From Gordonia polyisoprenivorans NBRC 16320 = JCM 10675 (GTDB lineage Bacteria > Actinomycetota > Actinomycetes > Mycobacteriales > Mycobacteriaceae): a stretch of 64,000 bases of DNA. Each line of letters opens with the position of its first letter. Position 1 is the first letter of the stretch. Where the stretch lies: contig NZ_BAEI01000011.1 in the NCBI RefSeq assembly GCF_000241325.1, positions 62,001-126,000 of the forward strand, read 5' to 3'. The position numbers and the translations under genes were made by a program. Below the pieces are notes generated by a model. It saw only the letters and a list, made by a program, of their open reading frames with translations, had not been told where the DNA came from and did not search any database. This document shows positions 33,592 through 42,867 of this stretch, piece after piece.

Positions 33592-34155
33592 ATGACTTCA
33601 CCAGCAGAGATCGTCGCCGAGGTGACCGCCCTGCTCGACTCGCTCCACGGTGTCTACGACGAGCTCGCCGTCGACGAGTTCGAGCATGCGACGCAAGCCG
33701 CGTGGCAGGCGCAGGTCAACGGTGCAGACGACGAACTTGTGCTCGCCGCGGCGCTCCACGACATCGGGCACAGTCCGCTGATCGATGACCATGCTCATCA
33801 CGACCGCGCCGCATGTGCGTGGTTGGCACCACGATTCGGCGAGAGGGTGGCGTGGCTGGCCGGCGCGCACGTGGCGGCCAAACGTCATCTGGCCGCGACC
33901 GAACCGGGCTATGCGGAGTCGCTCAGTGATACATCCGTTGACTCCTTGGAGCATCAGGGCGGCGCAGGCGACGTCGGGATCGAGTGGACGGACCACCGCT
34001 GGTGGTCGGATGCGGTACGGCTCCGCCGATTCGACGATGCGGCGAAAGTTCCTGGTGCGCAGGCGATCAGCGTCGACGACCTGTGTCGTATCGCCGGATC
34101 GGTCGCCGAACGAGCAGTGGCGACGCAGGAGGCGCTCGGTGCGCGAGACTCCTAA
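33592..34155 (+). CDS. PhnZ-like HD-domain mixed-valent di-iron oxygenase (organophosphonate)
   Basis: A 187-residue HD-domain protein of the phosphonate-operon HD oxygenase type. Residues fit PhnZ: Tyr22 (Tyr24), His32 (His34) in EHATQAA, His56-Asp57 (ALHDIGH), His93 in GAHVAAKRHL and an Asp in RRFDDAAK. However, the position equal to PhnZ Glu27, which contacts the substrate amine, is Leu25. The family cleaves a C-P bond in 1-hydroxyphosphonates using O2. The partner hydroxylase (PhnY/TmpA) is not in the window. An ATG four codons upstream (33580) is possible; the chosen ATG fits a leaderless start. Overlaps the regulator gene by 17 bp. Confidence 0.75.
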   Translation: MTSPAEIVAEVTALLDSLHGVYDELAVDEFEHATQAAWQAQVNGADDELVLAAALHDIGHSPLIDDHAHHDRAACAWLAPRFGERVAWLAGAHVAAKRHLAATEPGYAESLSDTSVDSLEHQGGAGDVGIEWTDHRWWSDAVRLRRFDDAAKVPGAQAISVDDLCRIAGSVAERAVATQEALGARDS

Positions 34156-34837
34156 GTACTACCAGGTGCGCACCGGACTGGAGGAGAAGCTCGCCGGCCT
34201 CGAAGAGGGTGATCCGGTGCCGGCCGAGCGCGCGCTCGCCGAGGAGTTCGCCGTTGCACGCGAGACCGTCCGACAAGCCCTGCATGATCTGCTCGTCGAG
34301 GGGCGGATCGCGCGGCGCGGTCGTGGCACCGTCGTGTCGGCGCCGAAGTTGGTGCAGCCGTTGTCATTGCAGTCCTACACCGAGGGCGCGAAGAAGCACG
34401 GACGGACTCCGAGTCGAGATCTGGTGCAGTTCATCGAGGTTGATGCCGACGACGCCCTCTGTGATGACCTCCAATTGCCCCCAGGCTCGCGCGTGCTGCA
34501 CCTCGAACGTGTATTGCTCGCGGACGGAGCGAAACTCGGCCTCGAGATCACCTATCTGCCCGTCGATCGCTTCGGCGACTTCTTGACCACCTTTGATCCC
34601 GCCACCTCTCTCTACGCGGCAGTCCGTGCGACAGGCGTCGATTTCGCCTCCGCCCACGAACGGATCGAGACGGCGCTCGCCTCTCCTCGCGAGGCGGCGC
34701 TCCTCGAAACCACGACGTCCATGCCGATGATCCTGTTGCACAGGCGATCTCTCGACTCCGACGGCCGGCCGATCGAAAAGGTCCGTTCCCTCTACCGCGG
34801 CGACCGCATCGCCTTCGAAGCGGTCCTGCGGGAGTAG
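34139..34837 (+). CDS. GntR/UTRA-family regulator, PhnF-like
   Basis: A 232-residue protein starting GTG (MRETPKYYQVRTGLEEKL) with AGGAGG upstream. Winged-helix residues 1-70 include PAERALAEEFAVARETVRQALHDLLVEG and RRGRGTVVS; residues 85-232 are the UTRA effector domain (RVLHLERVLLADG, FASAHERIETALASP, RSLYRGDRIAFEAVL). It shares a transcript with the HD oxygenase and probably represses both divergent units through the two GGTCTAGACC sites. Confidence 0.85.
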   Translation: MRETPKYYQVRTGLEEKLAGLEEGDPVPAERALAEEFAVARETVRQALHDLLVEGRIARRGRGTVVSAPKLVQPLSLQSYTEGAKKHGRTPSRDLVQFIEVDADDALCDDLQLPPGSRVLHLERVLLADGAKLGLEITYLPVDRFGDFLTTFDPATSLYAAVRATGVDFASAHERIETALASPREAALLETTTSMPMILLHRRSLDSDGRPIEKVRSLYRGDRIAFEAVLRE

Positions 34838-34882
34838 CGCGCCGCGATTTCCTCGGTGGTGCGGACAATGCTCGGCGAGCGG

Positions 34883-34923
34883 GGTCTCGAGGCTCGTCGC
34901 TGGCGCTCCTCGGCACCTCGACC
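34883..34923 (+). repeat. 41-bp dispersed repeat, type B
   Basis: Starts GGTCTCGAGGCTCGTCGCTG and ends CGGCACCTCGACC. It is the same class as 16105-16145 in the opposite orientation, and lies 45 bp after the GntR stop. Confidence 0.85.
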
Positions 34924-35020
34924 ATCGGAGTAGAACGACGGCCGTTCCTGGCCGATGTTCGACCCTTCCCTCCGATGGTCGAGCGCTTCTACCGCCGATG
35001 CTCGACCGCTTCTTCCCGAT

Positions 35021-35058
35021 GGTCGAGGTGTGAGCCGCGTGCGGCGAGCCTCGAGACC
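35021..35058 (-). repeat. 38-bp dispersed repeat, type A
   Basis: Reads GGTCGAGGTG to CCTCGAGACC on the plus strand; it forms the 5' end of DUF222 unit 2 and mirrors the copy at 15999-16036. Confidence 0.85.
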
Positions 35059-35248
35059 CTGGTGAGATGACAAGTATCGCAACCACATCCACTACCCGAT
35101 CGATGAAATAGAGCGCCCAGTCGATGAGTGGAGAATAGTTGTCCACAGATTTCTCCAGCCTGGCGATCATCGCACCGGTTTTGTCGGTACCCCTTCGTAC
35201 ACTTGTGCCCATAGGTTGGATCACCGATCGCGGGAGGGGAGGTTTCGG

Positions 35249-36886
35249 GTGTCGACGACGTTGACGTTCACCGATCCGGGTGCCGATGCCGCCGCGATCG
35301 CAGCCATGTCGCGCGATGAGCTCACCGAGACCGGTCCGGACCTGCTACGCGAGTCCCGCAAATACGAAGCCCGGACGGTCCTGGCTGCCGCCGCGCTGGC
35401 GGAGCGGGTGTATCGGGAGCGTTTGGCGGGCCAGTCCGAGGTCGAGGTGTGGGGTTCGGTGATCGAGCACGCCGACAAACTCGCACGCGCCGAAGTGTCT
35501 CTGCAGTTCAAGGTCTCCCGCAGCAAAGCCGGGAGTTGGATAGCTCTGGCGGATCTGTTGGAGAAGTTCCCGCTGATCCGTGCCGCCTATCTGAACGGTG
35601 AACTGTCCACGAATCGGGTCTCGATCATGGCGCGCGCCGCCCAGCGTGGCGCGGACACCGACACCGACACCGACAGCGACACCGACACCGTCGATACCGG
35701 TGACGAGTCCGAGATGTCGTTCGAGGAGATCGTCCTGGAATACGGGTCCCGCGCCACGACGGATCCGGTGCTGTCGCAACAACTCGACGCCGCACTGATT
35801 TCAATGAACCCCGACAGTGTCATCGAGGACCGTGACACCCTCACCGATCTCGTGGGAAACGTGACCATCACCCCCGACGTTGCCGGGCACTCCTCTCTGG
35901 ATGCGGTTGTTCCCGCCCATTACGGGGTGTTTCTCACGACGCAGATCAACGCCCTCATCGATGAACGGACCTGCCGCAAGGACCCCCGCCGCGTGGGATC
36001 GCTGCGAGTCATCGCACTCGGGGAGATCACCGGCGTCCCGGGCGCCCGGCTTGATTGCGAATGCGGACACGACGACTGCGCGAAAGGCGGTGCTGCCCGT
36101 GACGAGTCGGCGGAGACACCCGCTGACGCTGCGGATGCGGCAGCGTGGGACGACCTGATGCCCGAACCTGTCGACGCCGATGTACCTGAAGTCGAGGACA
36201 TCGAACCTTCCAGTGCGCCGGAAACTTCCGATGAGCATGACCCAGTTGAGCTGGTGGAGCCGGTCGCGGAACCCGAGATCCCCGACCCGACTGGACCTTC
36301 CACCCCTCCTGAGGTGGCGGTGGCGTTCGGGCGGGCCCTGGTCGTACCCGGTGCACCCGTCCTGACGGTGTTGAAAGATCCGGACGGGATTCTCGTGCCT
36401 CGGTTGCAGGGATACGGGCCGATCGACCGCGACTACGCCACCACCCTCGCCGACGTGGCGAAGACCATCCACTACCCCGAATCCGTACGGACGGCTGGTC
36501 CGTTGATCCCGCAGATCTCCGACCGGCCCCAAGCACCACCGGCCGATCCGACCGGACACGGAGGTCACACCGTGCCATCACCTGGGGCATTGACCTATGC
36601 ACCCAGCGCCACCTTGCGCGCTGAGGTGTTGGCCAATGATGCCTGGTGCCGATACCCGTACTGCAGCAGGCCGTCACACCTGTGCGACCTCGACCACCGG
36701 CGACCCTTCAACCACACCGACCCCGAGGCCGGAGGGTGGACGGTACTCGGTGACCGCATCCCACTGTGTCGGGCCGATCATCAACGCAAGCATCTCGCGG
36801 AGTGGGTGCCGACGCTCTACACCGACCGACGGGTGGAGTGGCGGAACCGACGGAGTGGGCAGGTGATTGTCACCTACCCGCGGTGA
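35249..36886 (+). CDS. DUF222/HNH endonuclease-like protein (13E12 family), copy 2
   Basis: A 545-residue protein starting at GTG (MSTTLTFTDPGADAA) after GGGAGGGGAGG. It has the same architecture as copy 1: DUF222 domain, acidic variable region (about 275-360, longer than in copy 1) and HNH domain CRYPYCSRPSHLCDLDHRRP plus LCRADHQRKH. Large blocks are identical to copy 1, and differences cluster in the acidic region and in a DTD repeat near residue 140, so both copies seem maintained. Function is unproven. Confidence 0.85.
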   Translation: MSTTLTFTDPGADAAAIAAMSRDELTETGPDLLRESRKYEARTVLAAAALAERVYRERLAGQSEVEVWGSVIEHADKLARAEVSLQFKVSRSKAGSWIALADLLEKFPLIRAAYLNGELSTNRVSIMARAAQRGADTDTDTDSDTDTVDTGDESEMSFEEIVLEYGSRATTDPVLSQQLDAALISMNPDSVIEDRDTLTDLVGNVTITPDVAGHSSLDAVVPAHYGVFLTTQINALIDERTCRKDPRRVGSLRVIALGEITGVPGARLDCECGHDDCAKGGAARDESAETPADAADAAAWDDLMPEPVDADVPEVEDIEPSSAPETSDEHDPVELVEPVAEPEIPDPTGPSTPPEVAVAFGRALVVPGAPVLTVLKDPDGILVPRLQGYGPIDRDYATTLADVAKTIHYPESVRTAGPLIPQISDRPQAPPADPTGHGGHTVPSPGALTYAPSATLRAEVLANDAWCRYPYCSRPSHLCDLDHRRPFNHTDPEAGGWTVLGDRIPLCRADHQRKHLAEWVPTLYTDRRVEWRNRRSGQVIVTYPR

Positions 36887-36928
36887 CGGTCGCTTTTGCT
36901 GTGGGATGGAACCAGCTGTGGCTCACCG

Positions 36929-36968
36929 GGTCTCGAGGTTCCTCGCTGGCGCTCGTCGCACCTCGATC
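36929..36968 (+). repeat. Dispersed repeat at the 3' end of DUF222 unit 2
   Basis: Starts GGTCTCGAGG and ends CACCTCGATC, about 40 bp. It is intermediate between types A and B and opposite in orientation to the 35021 copy. Confidence 0.75.
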
Positions 36969-37003
36969 ACCATGAAAAGGCACCTCGACCACCACGAAAA
37001 GCA

Positions 37004-38638
37004 CTACCGGGCGCGAAGTGACAGCGCCACCACCAGTCGGGTGGCGGGGTCGTCGAGGTCCATGTCGGTGAGGTCGCGAATGCGACGGATGCGGTAGCGC
37101 AACGTATTCGGGTGGATGTGGAGTGCCTCGGATGCTGCGCGGACGTCGCCGAAATGATCGAGATAGGCGCGCAGTGACGCGGTGAGGTCGCCGCCGGATT
37201 CGGTATCGCGGTCGGCGAGTTCGACGACGCGTCTGTCGATCAGGTCGGGGTTGGCCGAGAGCAGGGCGACGATCTCGCCGAGCAGCACCCCGGTCTGGGA
37301 CGCCGACACCGTCGTCACCGGGTCGATGAGGTCGGACTCCCGTTGTGCCGCATCGAGAACCCGATCGGCAAGTCGGCGAAGCTCGGGGACCTCGGACAGT
37401 CCTGCTGCCGGTCCGGCGACGACGGCGCGCACCGATGTCTGAAATTGCCGGTCGGCGGCCTCGACCGCCGAATGGGCCCACGCCAGGACCGAGCCGACCC
37501 CGGGGCCGTTCCCCTCCGACCCGTCGCCCGGCAGCACCACGTAGGCACGCGTCCCGAGCGTGGTGGTCACCGAAAGCGGCCGCAAAGCGCTGGCGTGCAA
37601 CGTCAATGCCGACACGACACCCGCCGGAATGCCCGAACCGGCGACCTCGCCGACGCTCGGCCCGCGACCAGCGAAGCCGACAACGATCACCGGTGCGTCG
37701 GACGCGATGCCGAGTTGCGCCCCCAGATATCCCGCGTCGATGCTCTCGCCATGTGCGCCGAGGAGCCGCCGAACGATCTCGTCGTGACCGGTCCCCGCCG
37801 CCCGGCGTCGCGAAATCACCCGTGCCGCAACGGCAGCGGCCCCTCGAAGGATGGTCTCGGCGTCGGTGGCGAACTCCGAGTCGCCCTGCTGCAGCCAGAC
37901 GACTCCCAGGAAGTCCGGACCGGAGCGGATCGGTGCAGCCATCCGCGGCCGTAGACCCAGGTCGGTGCGCGCGGCCACCCGCACGACCCCGTGCGAGGTA
38001 CGCAGGGCGTCCATCACACCCCACTGGCGCAGCCACGCCAACATCTCCGGTGGCCCCTCGCGACCGAGAATCGACAATCGCCGTAGCTCGTCGGCCTCGT
38101 CACCGGCGCGACTGTAGGCCAACACGTGTGAACGTTGATCCTCGATGCTGACCAGGCCGTGGGTGCGTCGGGCCACCTCGGCGGCGAGTTCGAACAGGTC
38201 GCCGCTGGTGCCCGACGCCCACGCCCCGGACGCCAATGCATCGGGGTCGCCGACACCTGCTGCGGTGTCGAGGACGCGAATCAACAACTGGTAGATCCGC
38301 TCCCACCGTGCGTGCGGGTCGACGTCGATGACCGCGATCCCCGCTGCGGCGAGCGCCTCGGTCACTCCCGAACCGGGGGATTTGAGCATCACCGCAATCG
38401 GCGGAGCGGCAGCGATCGTCGGAAGCCAGTGCACCACATCGGCTTCCGACGTACCGACCATCAGGAAGACGTCGGCACCGCGCGCGGCGGCGCCCAACGG
38501 CAGGCGCAGGTCGTCGGGGTCGAGCAACGCCACCGACCCGACGGTCACGTCGAGGCCCCGTGGTGCCTCCACCAGCGTCACGAGCGTCGCGTCGAGGGCG
38601 AGCACCAGCCGCCCCAGCCCGATCCGCGCCTCGTCCAT
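37004..38638 (-). CDS. PucR-family transcriptional regulator
   Basis: A 544-residue protein. The N-terminal part (about 20-125) fits the PucR N-terminal domain, residues about 150-290 look GAF-like (RTHGLVSIEDQRSHVLAYSR), and the C-terminus carries the PucR-type helix-turn-helix LRAYLDHFGDVRAASEALHI then PNTLRYRIRRIRDL. Such proteins activate purine, proline or amino-acid metabolism genes. It is transcribed in the same direction as the glutamine synthetase upstream, with a strong terminator hairpin between, so it is a separate unit. In M. smegmatis a PucR protein controls pruAB; a link to pruAB here is possible but unproven. Confidence 0.82.
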   Translation of the reverse strand: MDEARIGLGRLVLALDATLVTLVEAPRGLDVTVGSVALLDPDDLRLPLGAAARGADVFLMVGTSEADVVHWLPTIAAAPPIAVMLKSPGSGVTEALAAAGIAVIDVDPHARWERIYQLLIRVLDTAAGVGDPDALASGAWASGTSGDLFELAAEVARRTHGLVSIEDQRSHVLAYSRAGDEADELRRLSILGREGPPEMLAWLRQWGVMDALRTSHGVVRVAARTDLGLRPRMAAPIRSGPDFLGVVWLQQGDSEFATDAETILRGAAAVAARVISRRRAAGTGHDEIVRRLLGAHGESIDAGYLGAQLGIASDAPVIVVGFAGRGPSVGEVAGSGIPAGVVSALTLHASALRPLSVTTTLGTRAYVVLPGDGSEGNGPGVGSVLAWAHSAVEAADRQFQTSVRAVVAGPAAGLSEVPELRRLADRVLDAAQRESDLIDPVTTVSASQTGVLLGEIVALLSANPDLIDRRVVELADRDTESGGDLTASLRAYLDHFGDVRAASEALHIHPNTLRYRIRRIRDLTDMDLDDPATRLVVALSLRAR

Positions 38639-38671
38639 ACCTCGAATCTACGGCCCCGGCCGATGAATACA

Positions 38672-38708
38672 CACGTGCCCGCCGGGGAAGAATCCCGGCG
38701 GGCACGTG
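38672..38708 (-). terminator. Perfect 15-bp hairpin after glutamine synthetase gene
   Basis: CACGTGCCCGCCGGG at 38672-38686 pairs exactly with 38694-38708, with a 7-base loop. It is 46 bp past the glnN stop and upstream of the PucR start. It lacks a T-tract, as is common for actinobacterial terminators. Confidence 0.8.
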
Positions 38709-38754
38709 CGGGGCTGCAGAGTGGATCAGTACGAGGTGGATCGGTACGGGGCGA

Positions 38755-40926
38755 TCACAGGATCGTGAGCATCTCGTTGTAGGTGGGCAGCGGCCACAGA
38801 TCGTCGGCGACGATGGTCTCGAGCTTGTCCGACGCGGTCCGGACTTCGGCCATCGCCGGGATGAGCGAGGCGAGCGCGTATTCCGACTCCGCCTCGACGG
38901 TGTCGCCGTGGAATCCGGCGATGGCCTCCTCGAGGGCGTCCATCTTCTTGTTGAGCGCCTTGACCGAGGTGGTCATCGTCAACAATGCCGGGGTCTCCAT
39001 GTCGATGCCCGCGGCCTTCAGGCTCGCCGCGGTGGACGCGAGCTCGCCCATGTACCGGGTCGCGGCCGGTAGGATCATCGTCTTGGCGATCTCGAGGGTT
39101 TCCTTCGCCTCGACCAGCAGCGCAAGCGCGTACTGCTCGAGTACGACCTCCTTGCGGGCCTTGAGTTCCCGCTCGGACAGGATGCCGTACTTGGCCATCA
39201 ACTCCTTGATCTCCGGCTCGTCGAGCTGGGCCATCGCGTCGACCGTGGTGCGCAGATTCAGCAGACCACGAGACGCCGCCTCCTCCTGCCAGGCATCGGA
39301 GTAGCCGTCGCCGTTGAACACGACCTTGCCGTGATCGGTGACGATCGCCTCGAGCAACTTCTGCACTGCCGCATCGAAGTCGGTGCCCGCGGCGGTCTCC
39401 GTCTCCAGGAAGGTGCACACGTAGTCCAGCGAGTCGGCCAGCATCGCGTTGATGGCCACCATCGGGTCGGCGATCGACTGGTTGGAGCCGGGGGCCCGGA
39501 ACTCGAAACGGTTGCCGGTGAAGGCAAACGGGCTGGTGCGGTTGCGGTCGCCGGCGTCGGCCTTGAGCGGGGGCAGGGTGTCGACGCCGAGTTCGAGGAC
39601 GCCGGTCTGCTTGCTCTCCTTGGCGCCGCCCTTGGCGATCTGGTCGAAGACGTCGGCCAACTGCTCGCCGAGGAAGATCGAGATGATCGCGGGCGGGGCC
39701 TCGTTGGCGCCGAGGCGGTGGTCGTTGGACGCCGAGGCCACCGACGCGCGCAGCAGGCCACCGTATTTGTGCACACCGCGGATGATGGCCGCGCAGAACA
39801 CCAGGAACTGCTCGTTCTCGTGCGGGGTGTCGCCCGGATTGAGCAGGTTGCCCTGATTGCTGTTACCCAGCGAGAAGTTGACGTGCTTGCCCGAACCGTT
39901 GACGCCGGCGAAGGGCTTCTCGTGGATCAGACAGACCATGCCGTAGCGTTCGGCGACCTTCTTCATCGTCGTCATCATCAGCTGCTGATGATCATGGGCG
40001 AGATTGGACTTCTCGAACACCGGCGCCAACTCGAACTGGCCGGGAGCGACCTCGTTGTGCCGCGTCTTGGCCGGGATGCCCTGCTTGAACAACTCGCGGT
40101 CGAGCTCGATCATGAACGCCAGCACACGATCCGGGATGGACCCGAAGTAGTGGTCGTCGAACTCCTGGCCCTTGGACGGCTTGGCGCCGAACAGGGTGCG
40201 GTTGGCGGTCATCAGGTCGGGTCGGGCGAAATAGAAATGACGGTCGATCAGGAAGTACTCCTGCTCGGCTCCGGCATAGGAGACGACGGTGTCGACGTCT
40301 TTGTGTCCGAACAACTTCAACAGTCGCATGGCCTGCTTGCTCATGGCCTGCTGGCTGCGCAGCAGCGGTGTCTTCTTGTCCAGGGCCTCACCGGTCCACG
40401 AGATGAAGATCGTGGGAATGCACAGCGTGTTGCCGTTGGGGTTCTCGAGGATGTAGGCGGGGCTGGTGACATCCCACCCGGTGTAGCCGCGGGCCTCGAA
40501 GGTGCCACGCAGACCGCCGTTGGGGAACGACGATGCATCCGGCTCGCCCTGCAGCAGCGTCTTGCCCTGGAATTCGGCGAGCGAACCGTCGGAGCCGTCG
40601 GGCTCGAGGAACGAGTCGTGCTTCTCGGCGGTGAACCCGGTGAGCGGGTAGAAGACGTGGGCGTAGTGCGAGGCACCCTTCTCGATCGCCCAGTCCTTCA
40701 TCGCCGAGGCGACGTAGTCGGCGAGAGTCGGGTCCAGCGGCGCGCCCTTGTCGATGGTGGCCGACACGGCCTTGAACACGTGCTTGGGGAGACGCGATTT
40801 CATCACCGACAGGGTGAAGACGTTGCGGCCGAAGGTGTCGGCCAACGGCTCGGGGAAGCCGTCGGTCTCCATCTCGTAGGTGGTCACGGCCTCGATGGCC
40901 TGACGGCGCGACATGCTGCCACTCAT
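38755..40926 (-). CDS. glnN: Glutamine synthetase type III
   Basis: A 723-residue enzyme, the usual length of GSIII and far longer than GSI (about 470). It starts [66 protein letters not shown] and [17 protein letters not shown] are GSIII catalytic-domain signatures. It makes glutamine from glutamate, ammonia and ATP in the cytoplasm. AGGAGTACCCC precedes the ATG. It stands alone and likely supplements a GSI enzyme encoded elsewhere. GSIII is uncommon in actinobacteria as a whole. Confidence 0.92.
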   Translation of the reverse strand: MSGSMSRRQAIEAVTTYEMETDGFPEPLADTFGRNVFTLSVMKSRLPKHVFKAVSATIDKGAPLDPTLADYVASAMKDWAIEKGASHYAHVFYPLTGFTAEKHDSFLEPDGSDGSLAEFQGKTLLQGEPDASSFPNGGLRGTFEARGYTGWDVTSPAYILENPNGNTLCIPTIFISWTGEALDKKTPLLRSQQAMSKQAMRLLKLFGHKDVDTVVSYAGAEQEYFLIDRHFYFARPDLMTANRTLFGAKPSKGQEFDDHYFGSIPDRVLAFMIELDRELFKQGIPAKTRHNEVAPGQFELAPVFEKSNLAHDHQQLMMTTMKKVAERYGMVCLIHEKPFAGVNGSGKHVNFSLGNSNQGNLLNPGDTPHENEQFLVFCAAIIRGVHKYGGLLRASVASASNDHRLGANEAPPAIISIFLGEQLADVFDQIAKGGAKESKQTGVLELGVDTLPPLKADAGDRNRTSPFAFTGNRFEFRAPGSNQSIADPMVAINAMLADSLDYVCTFLETETAAGTDFDAAVQKLLEAIVTDHGKVVFNGDGYSDAWQEEAASRGLLNLRTTVDAMAQLDEPEIKELMAKYGILSERELKARKEVVLEQYALALLVEAKETLEIAKTMILPAATRYMGELASTAASLKAAGIDMETPALLTMTTSVKALNKKMDALEEAIAGFHGDTVEAESEYALASLIPAMAEVRTASDKLETIVADDLWPLPTYNEMLTIL

Positions 40927-41063
40927 GGGGTACTCCTGGGTTCGGTGCCCCGGATCGTCGACTGGGTGTCGTGGTCGGGCCGGGGCGTTGTGCGAGCGAT
41001 ACGAAGCTATGAGTGACAGGTACCCGCATCGTTGCGCCAATGTGACGTACGTGAAAACTCGGT

Positions 41064-42200
41064 TCAGTTTCCTGTTGTGTGCAGGTCACGTGAGGTGATG
41101 GCGAGTGCGGCAACGACGATGCCCACCACGATGCCGATGCCGGTGTCGAGCACTCGGTCCACCGCCATCTCGGGTGACAGGCCGGCGCCCAACCCGGTGA
41201 GCAGCAGTGCCATCGGGGTCACCGCCAGTGAACAAATCGCGTAGTTGACGGTGGAGAAGATCTCCGCGCACGTCTGCAGGACCACGATGGCCGCCACCGC
41301 GCCCCAATAGCCGAGCGGCAGCGCGAGCAATGCCGCGGCGATCGCCGCACCGCCGATGTTGCCGAGCAACCGGGCCACCCCGCGACTGACCGTGTGGTGA
41401 TAGCTCACCCCCTGCATGGCGGCCATCGCTCCCATCGCGGCCCACATCGGGTGCGCGAGCCCCGCCGCCGCGGCGACTCCCGCGGCCGCCGCCGCGGCCA
41501 CCGTGATGCGGGCCGCCGAGATCAGCAGATGGCGTCGGGTGTGCGAGGAGTGACCTCCGGACAGTTGCGTCCACAGGGATTCCCGCGCAGCCGATCCGGG
41601 GATCTCGGTGCGGCCCCGGCCGGTCGACATCGCGATCAGCCAGGGCGCCAACGCGGCGAGCAGGCCGATCACCGAGCCCAGGGCGGTGGCCGCGACAGCC
41701 CGGCCGACGTCGGAGAGATCGCCCGCGAAGCCGGCCGCTCCGGTCGCCGCGAAGACGAAGATGATGCCTCCCGGGCCGACGATGTGCAGCGCCGACACCA
41801 GATAGGCGGCGGCACCGGCGAGGGCCGAGATGACGCCGATCTCGACCACCAACGATCCGGAGAATGCGCCGAGCGCGGCACCGATACCGACGGCCGTGGT
41901 GATCGCGACGGCAAGCACGCCCAGCCGGCCCGCACGTACCGGATAGGGGTCGGGCCGGCAGAACGCCGAAATCAGTGTGCCGAGAGCGGCCAGTCCGGCG
42001 ATGTCCCGATGACCGGTCAGTCCGCCGATCACCAGGACCACGCCGACGGCCATGCCCACCCGCAGTGGTGCGGCGTAGCCGATCCGGCTGGTGTCCACCG
42101 ACAACGCCTCCCGCCACGCCCGCACGCTCACCGCGTGGCGCAGTGCGGCCCGACGGGAGGGGCGAGCGGGCAGGGCGAGGTAGGGAGAGGCCGTGGACAT
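41064..42200 (-). CDS. FUSC-family membrane protein (aromatic-acid exporter-like)
   Basis: A 378-residue protein with about ten hydrophobic segments in two halves and the FUSC-like sequence [24 protein letters not shown] proteins include exporters of aromatic carboxylic acids (AaeB) and fusaric acid. It is transcribed divergently from a MarR regulator with an 18-bp palindrome between, a layout typical for an effector-induced exporter. Given the benzoate genes nearby, an aromatic acid is a reasonable but unproven substrate. Confidence 0.75.
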   Translation of the reverse strand: MSTASPYLALPARPSRRAALRHAVSVRAWREALSVDTSRIGYAAPLRVGMAVGVVLVIGGLTGHRDIAGLAALGTLISAFCRPDPYPVRAGRLGVLAVAITTAVGIGAALGAFSGSLVVEIGVISALAGAAAYLVSALHIVGPGGIIFVFAATGAAGFAGDLSDVGRAVAATALGSVIGLLAALAPWLIAMSTGRGRTEIPGSAARESLWTQLSGGHSSHTRRHLLISAARITVAAAAAAGVAAAAGLAHPMWAAMGAMAAMQGVSYHHTVSRGVARLLGNIGGAAIAAALLALPLGYWGAVAAIVVLQTCAEIFSTVNYAICSLAVTPMALLLTGLGAGLSPEMAVDRVLDTGIGIVVGIVVAALAITSRDLHTTGN

Positions 42201-42216
42201 GAAATTACTTTATCAC

Positions 42217-42234
42217 TATTTTACTAGTAAAATA
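42217..42234. promoter_or_regulatory. MarR operator between FUSC gene and MarR gene
   Basis: TATTTTACTAGTAAAATA, a perfect 18-bp palindrome, flanked by ATCAC and GTGAT that extend the symmetry. It is very AT-rich for this genome and lies 16 bp from each coding start, so a MarR dimer would block both promoters. Confidence 0.85.
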
Positions 42235-42250
42235 TGTGATCGCGACTACG

Positions 42251-42778
42251 ATGAGCCGCGTGACCGACGCCGCCGACGCAGCCCGGGATGCGGGCCCCCG
42301 CGACCTGGTCGACCGGATCATCGACGAGTGGGCGCAGGCCTTTCCCGATATCGACGTCGCCCCCATCGGCGTACTCGGTCGGGTTCAGCGCATCGCTGCG
42401 ATCTCCAATGCCCAACTCGACCGCAATCTCGAGGAGCACGGAATCGGTCGATCGGAGTTCGACGTCCTCGGTGCGCTGGTGCGCGCCCGGCGGCCGCTGC
42501 GAGCCAGTGAGGTCGTCTCGACGACGACACTCAGTGGTGCATCGATCACCAAGATCAGTGAAAGTCTTTCTCGGCGAGGGCTCTTGGAGCGCAAGAAGTC
42601 CGAGCGGGACGGTCGGGTCGTGCTGCTGCGGCCCACCGACGCCGGCCGCAGGCTTGTCGATGCCGAGTTGCCACGCCGCCTGCGTGACGACGAGGACGCA
42701 CTGGCGGCATTGACCGACCGGGAACGGGCGACGCTCGCGGCGTTGCTGCGCAAGATCTCGCTCGTCGTCGGCGGCTGA
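42251..42778 (+). CDS. MarR-family transcriptional regulator
   Basis: A 175-residue winged-helix protein: RSEFDVLGALVRARRPLRASE, VVSTTTLSGASITKISESLSRRGLLERKKSERDGR and VVLLRPTDAGRRLV. The wing DGR motif and length are typical. It is likely to repress itself and the divergent FUSC gene through the palindrome at 42217-42234, with release by an aromatic ligand. Confidence 0.88.
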   Translation: MSRVTDAADAARDAGPRDLVDRIIDEWAQAFPDIDVAPIGVLGRVQRIAAISNAQLDRNLEEHGIGRSEFDVLGALVRARRPLRASEVVSTTTLSGASITKISESLSRRGLLERKKSERDGRVVLLRPTDAGRRLVDAELPRRLRDDEDALAALTDRERATLAALLRKISLVVGG

Positions 42779-42799
42779 CCGCCGCTTGCGCGCAAGTTC

Positions 42800-42829
42800 T
42801 TGACACAATCTGGAAACACTGTCTAGTTT
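42800..42829 (+). promoter_or_regulatory. Promoter of the secreted GMC oxidase gene
   Basis: TTGACA at 42800-42805, an 18-base spacer, and TAGTTT at 42824-42829. The spacer contains GGAAACACTGTC, which resembles AGAAACAGTC in the promoter of the second GMC gene. It is the best sigma-A-like -35 box noticed in the window. Confidence 0.65.
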
Positions 42830-42867
42830 TCTCGCAACACTCGACGTTGCTGTCCGACAGGGGTTTC

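Larger units (their letters stand above)
34838..35248. other. Gene-free repeat region before DUF222 copy 2
   Basis: About 410 bp. It contains a type B repeat (34883-34923), several partial GATGGTCGAG cores, a type A repeat (35021-35058), then a 190-bp flank shared with DUF222 copy 1. No coding sequence is supported. Confidence 0.75.
35021..36968 (+). mobile_element. DUF222/HNH unit, copy 2, bounded by inverted repeats
   Basis: Inverted relative to copy 1 (14133-16036) and about 19 kb from it. It has the same order of parts: short repeat, conserved 190-bp leader with a GTTGTCCACAG sequence, DUF222/HNH gene, conserved trailer and inverse short repeat. The two units enclose the ben-cat-pru-phosphonate segment. 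Confidence 0.55.

Noticed and set aside
14133..36968. A classical composite transposon
   Set aside because: No transposase or integrase is encoded, and the flanking genes are DUF222/HNH proteins; described instead as inverted repeat-capped units.
39331..41016. Open frame of 561 codons on the plus strand opposite the glutamine synthetase gene
   Set aside because: It is the GC-rich antisense shadow of glnN; composition is unlike a real protein, there is no ribosome site and no recognisable domain.
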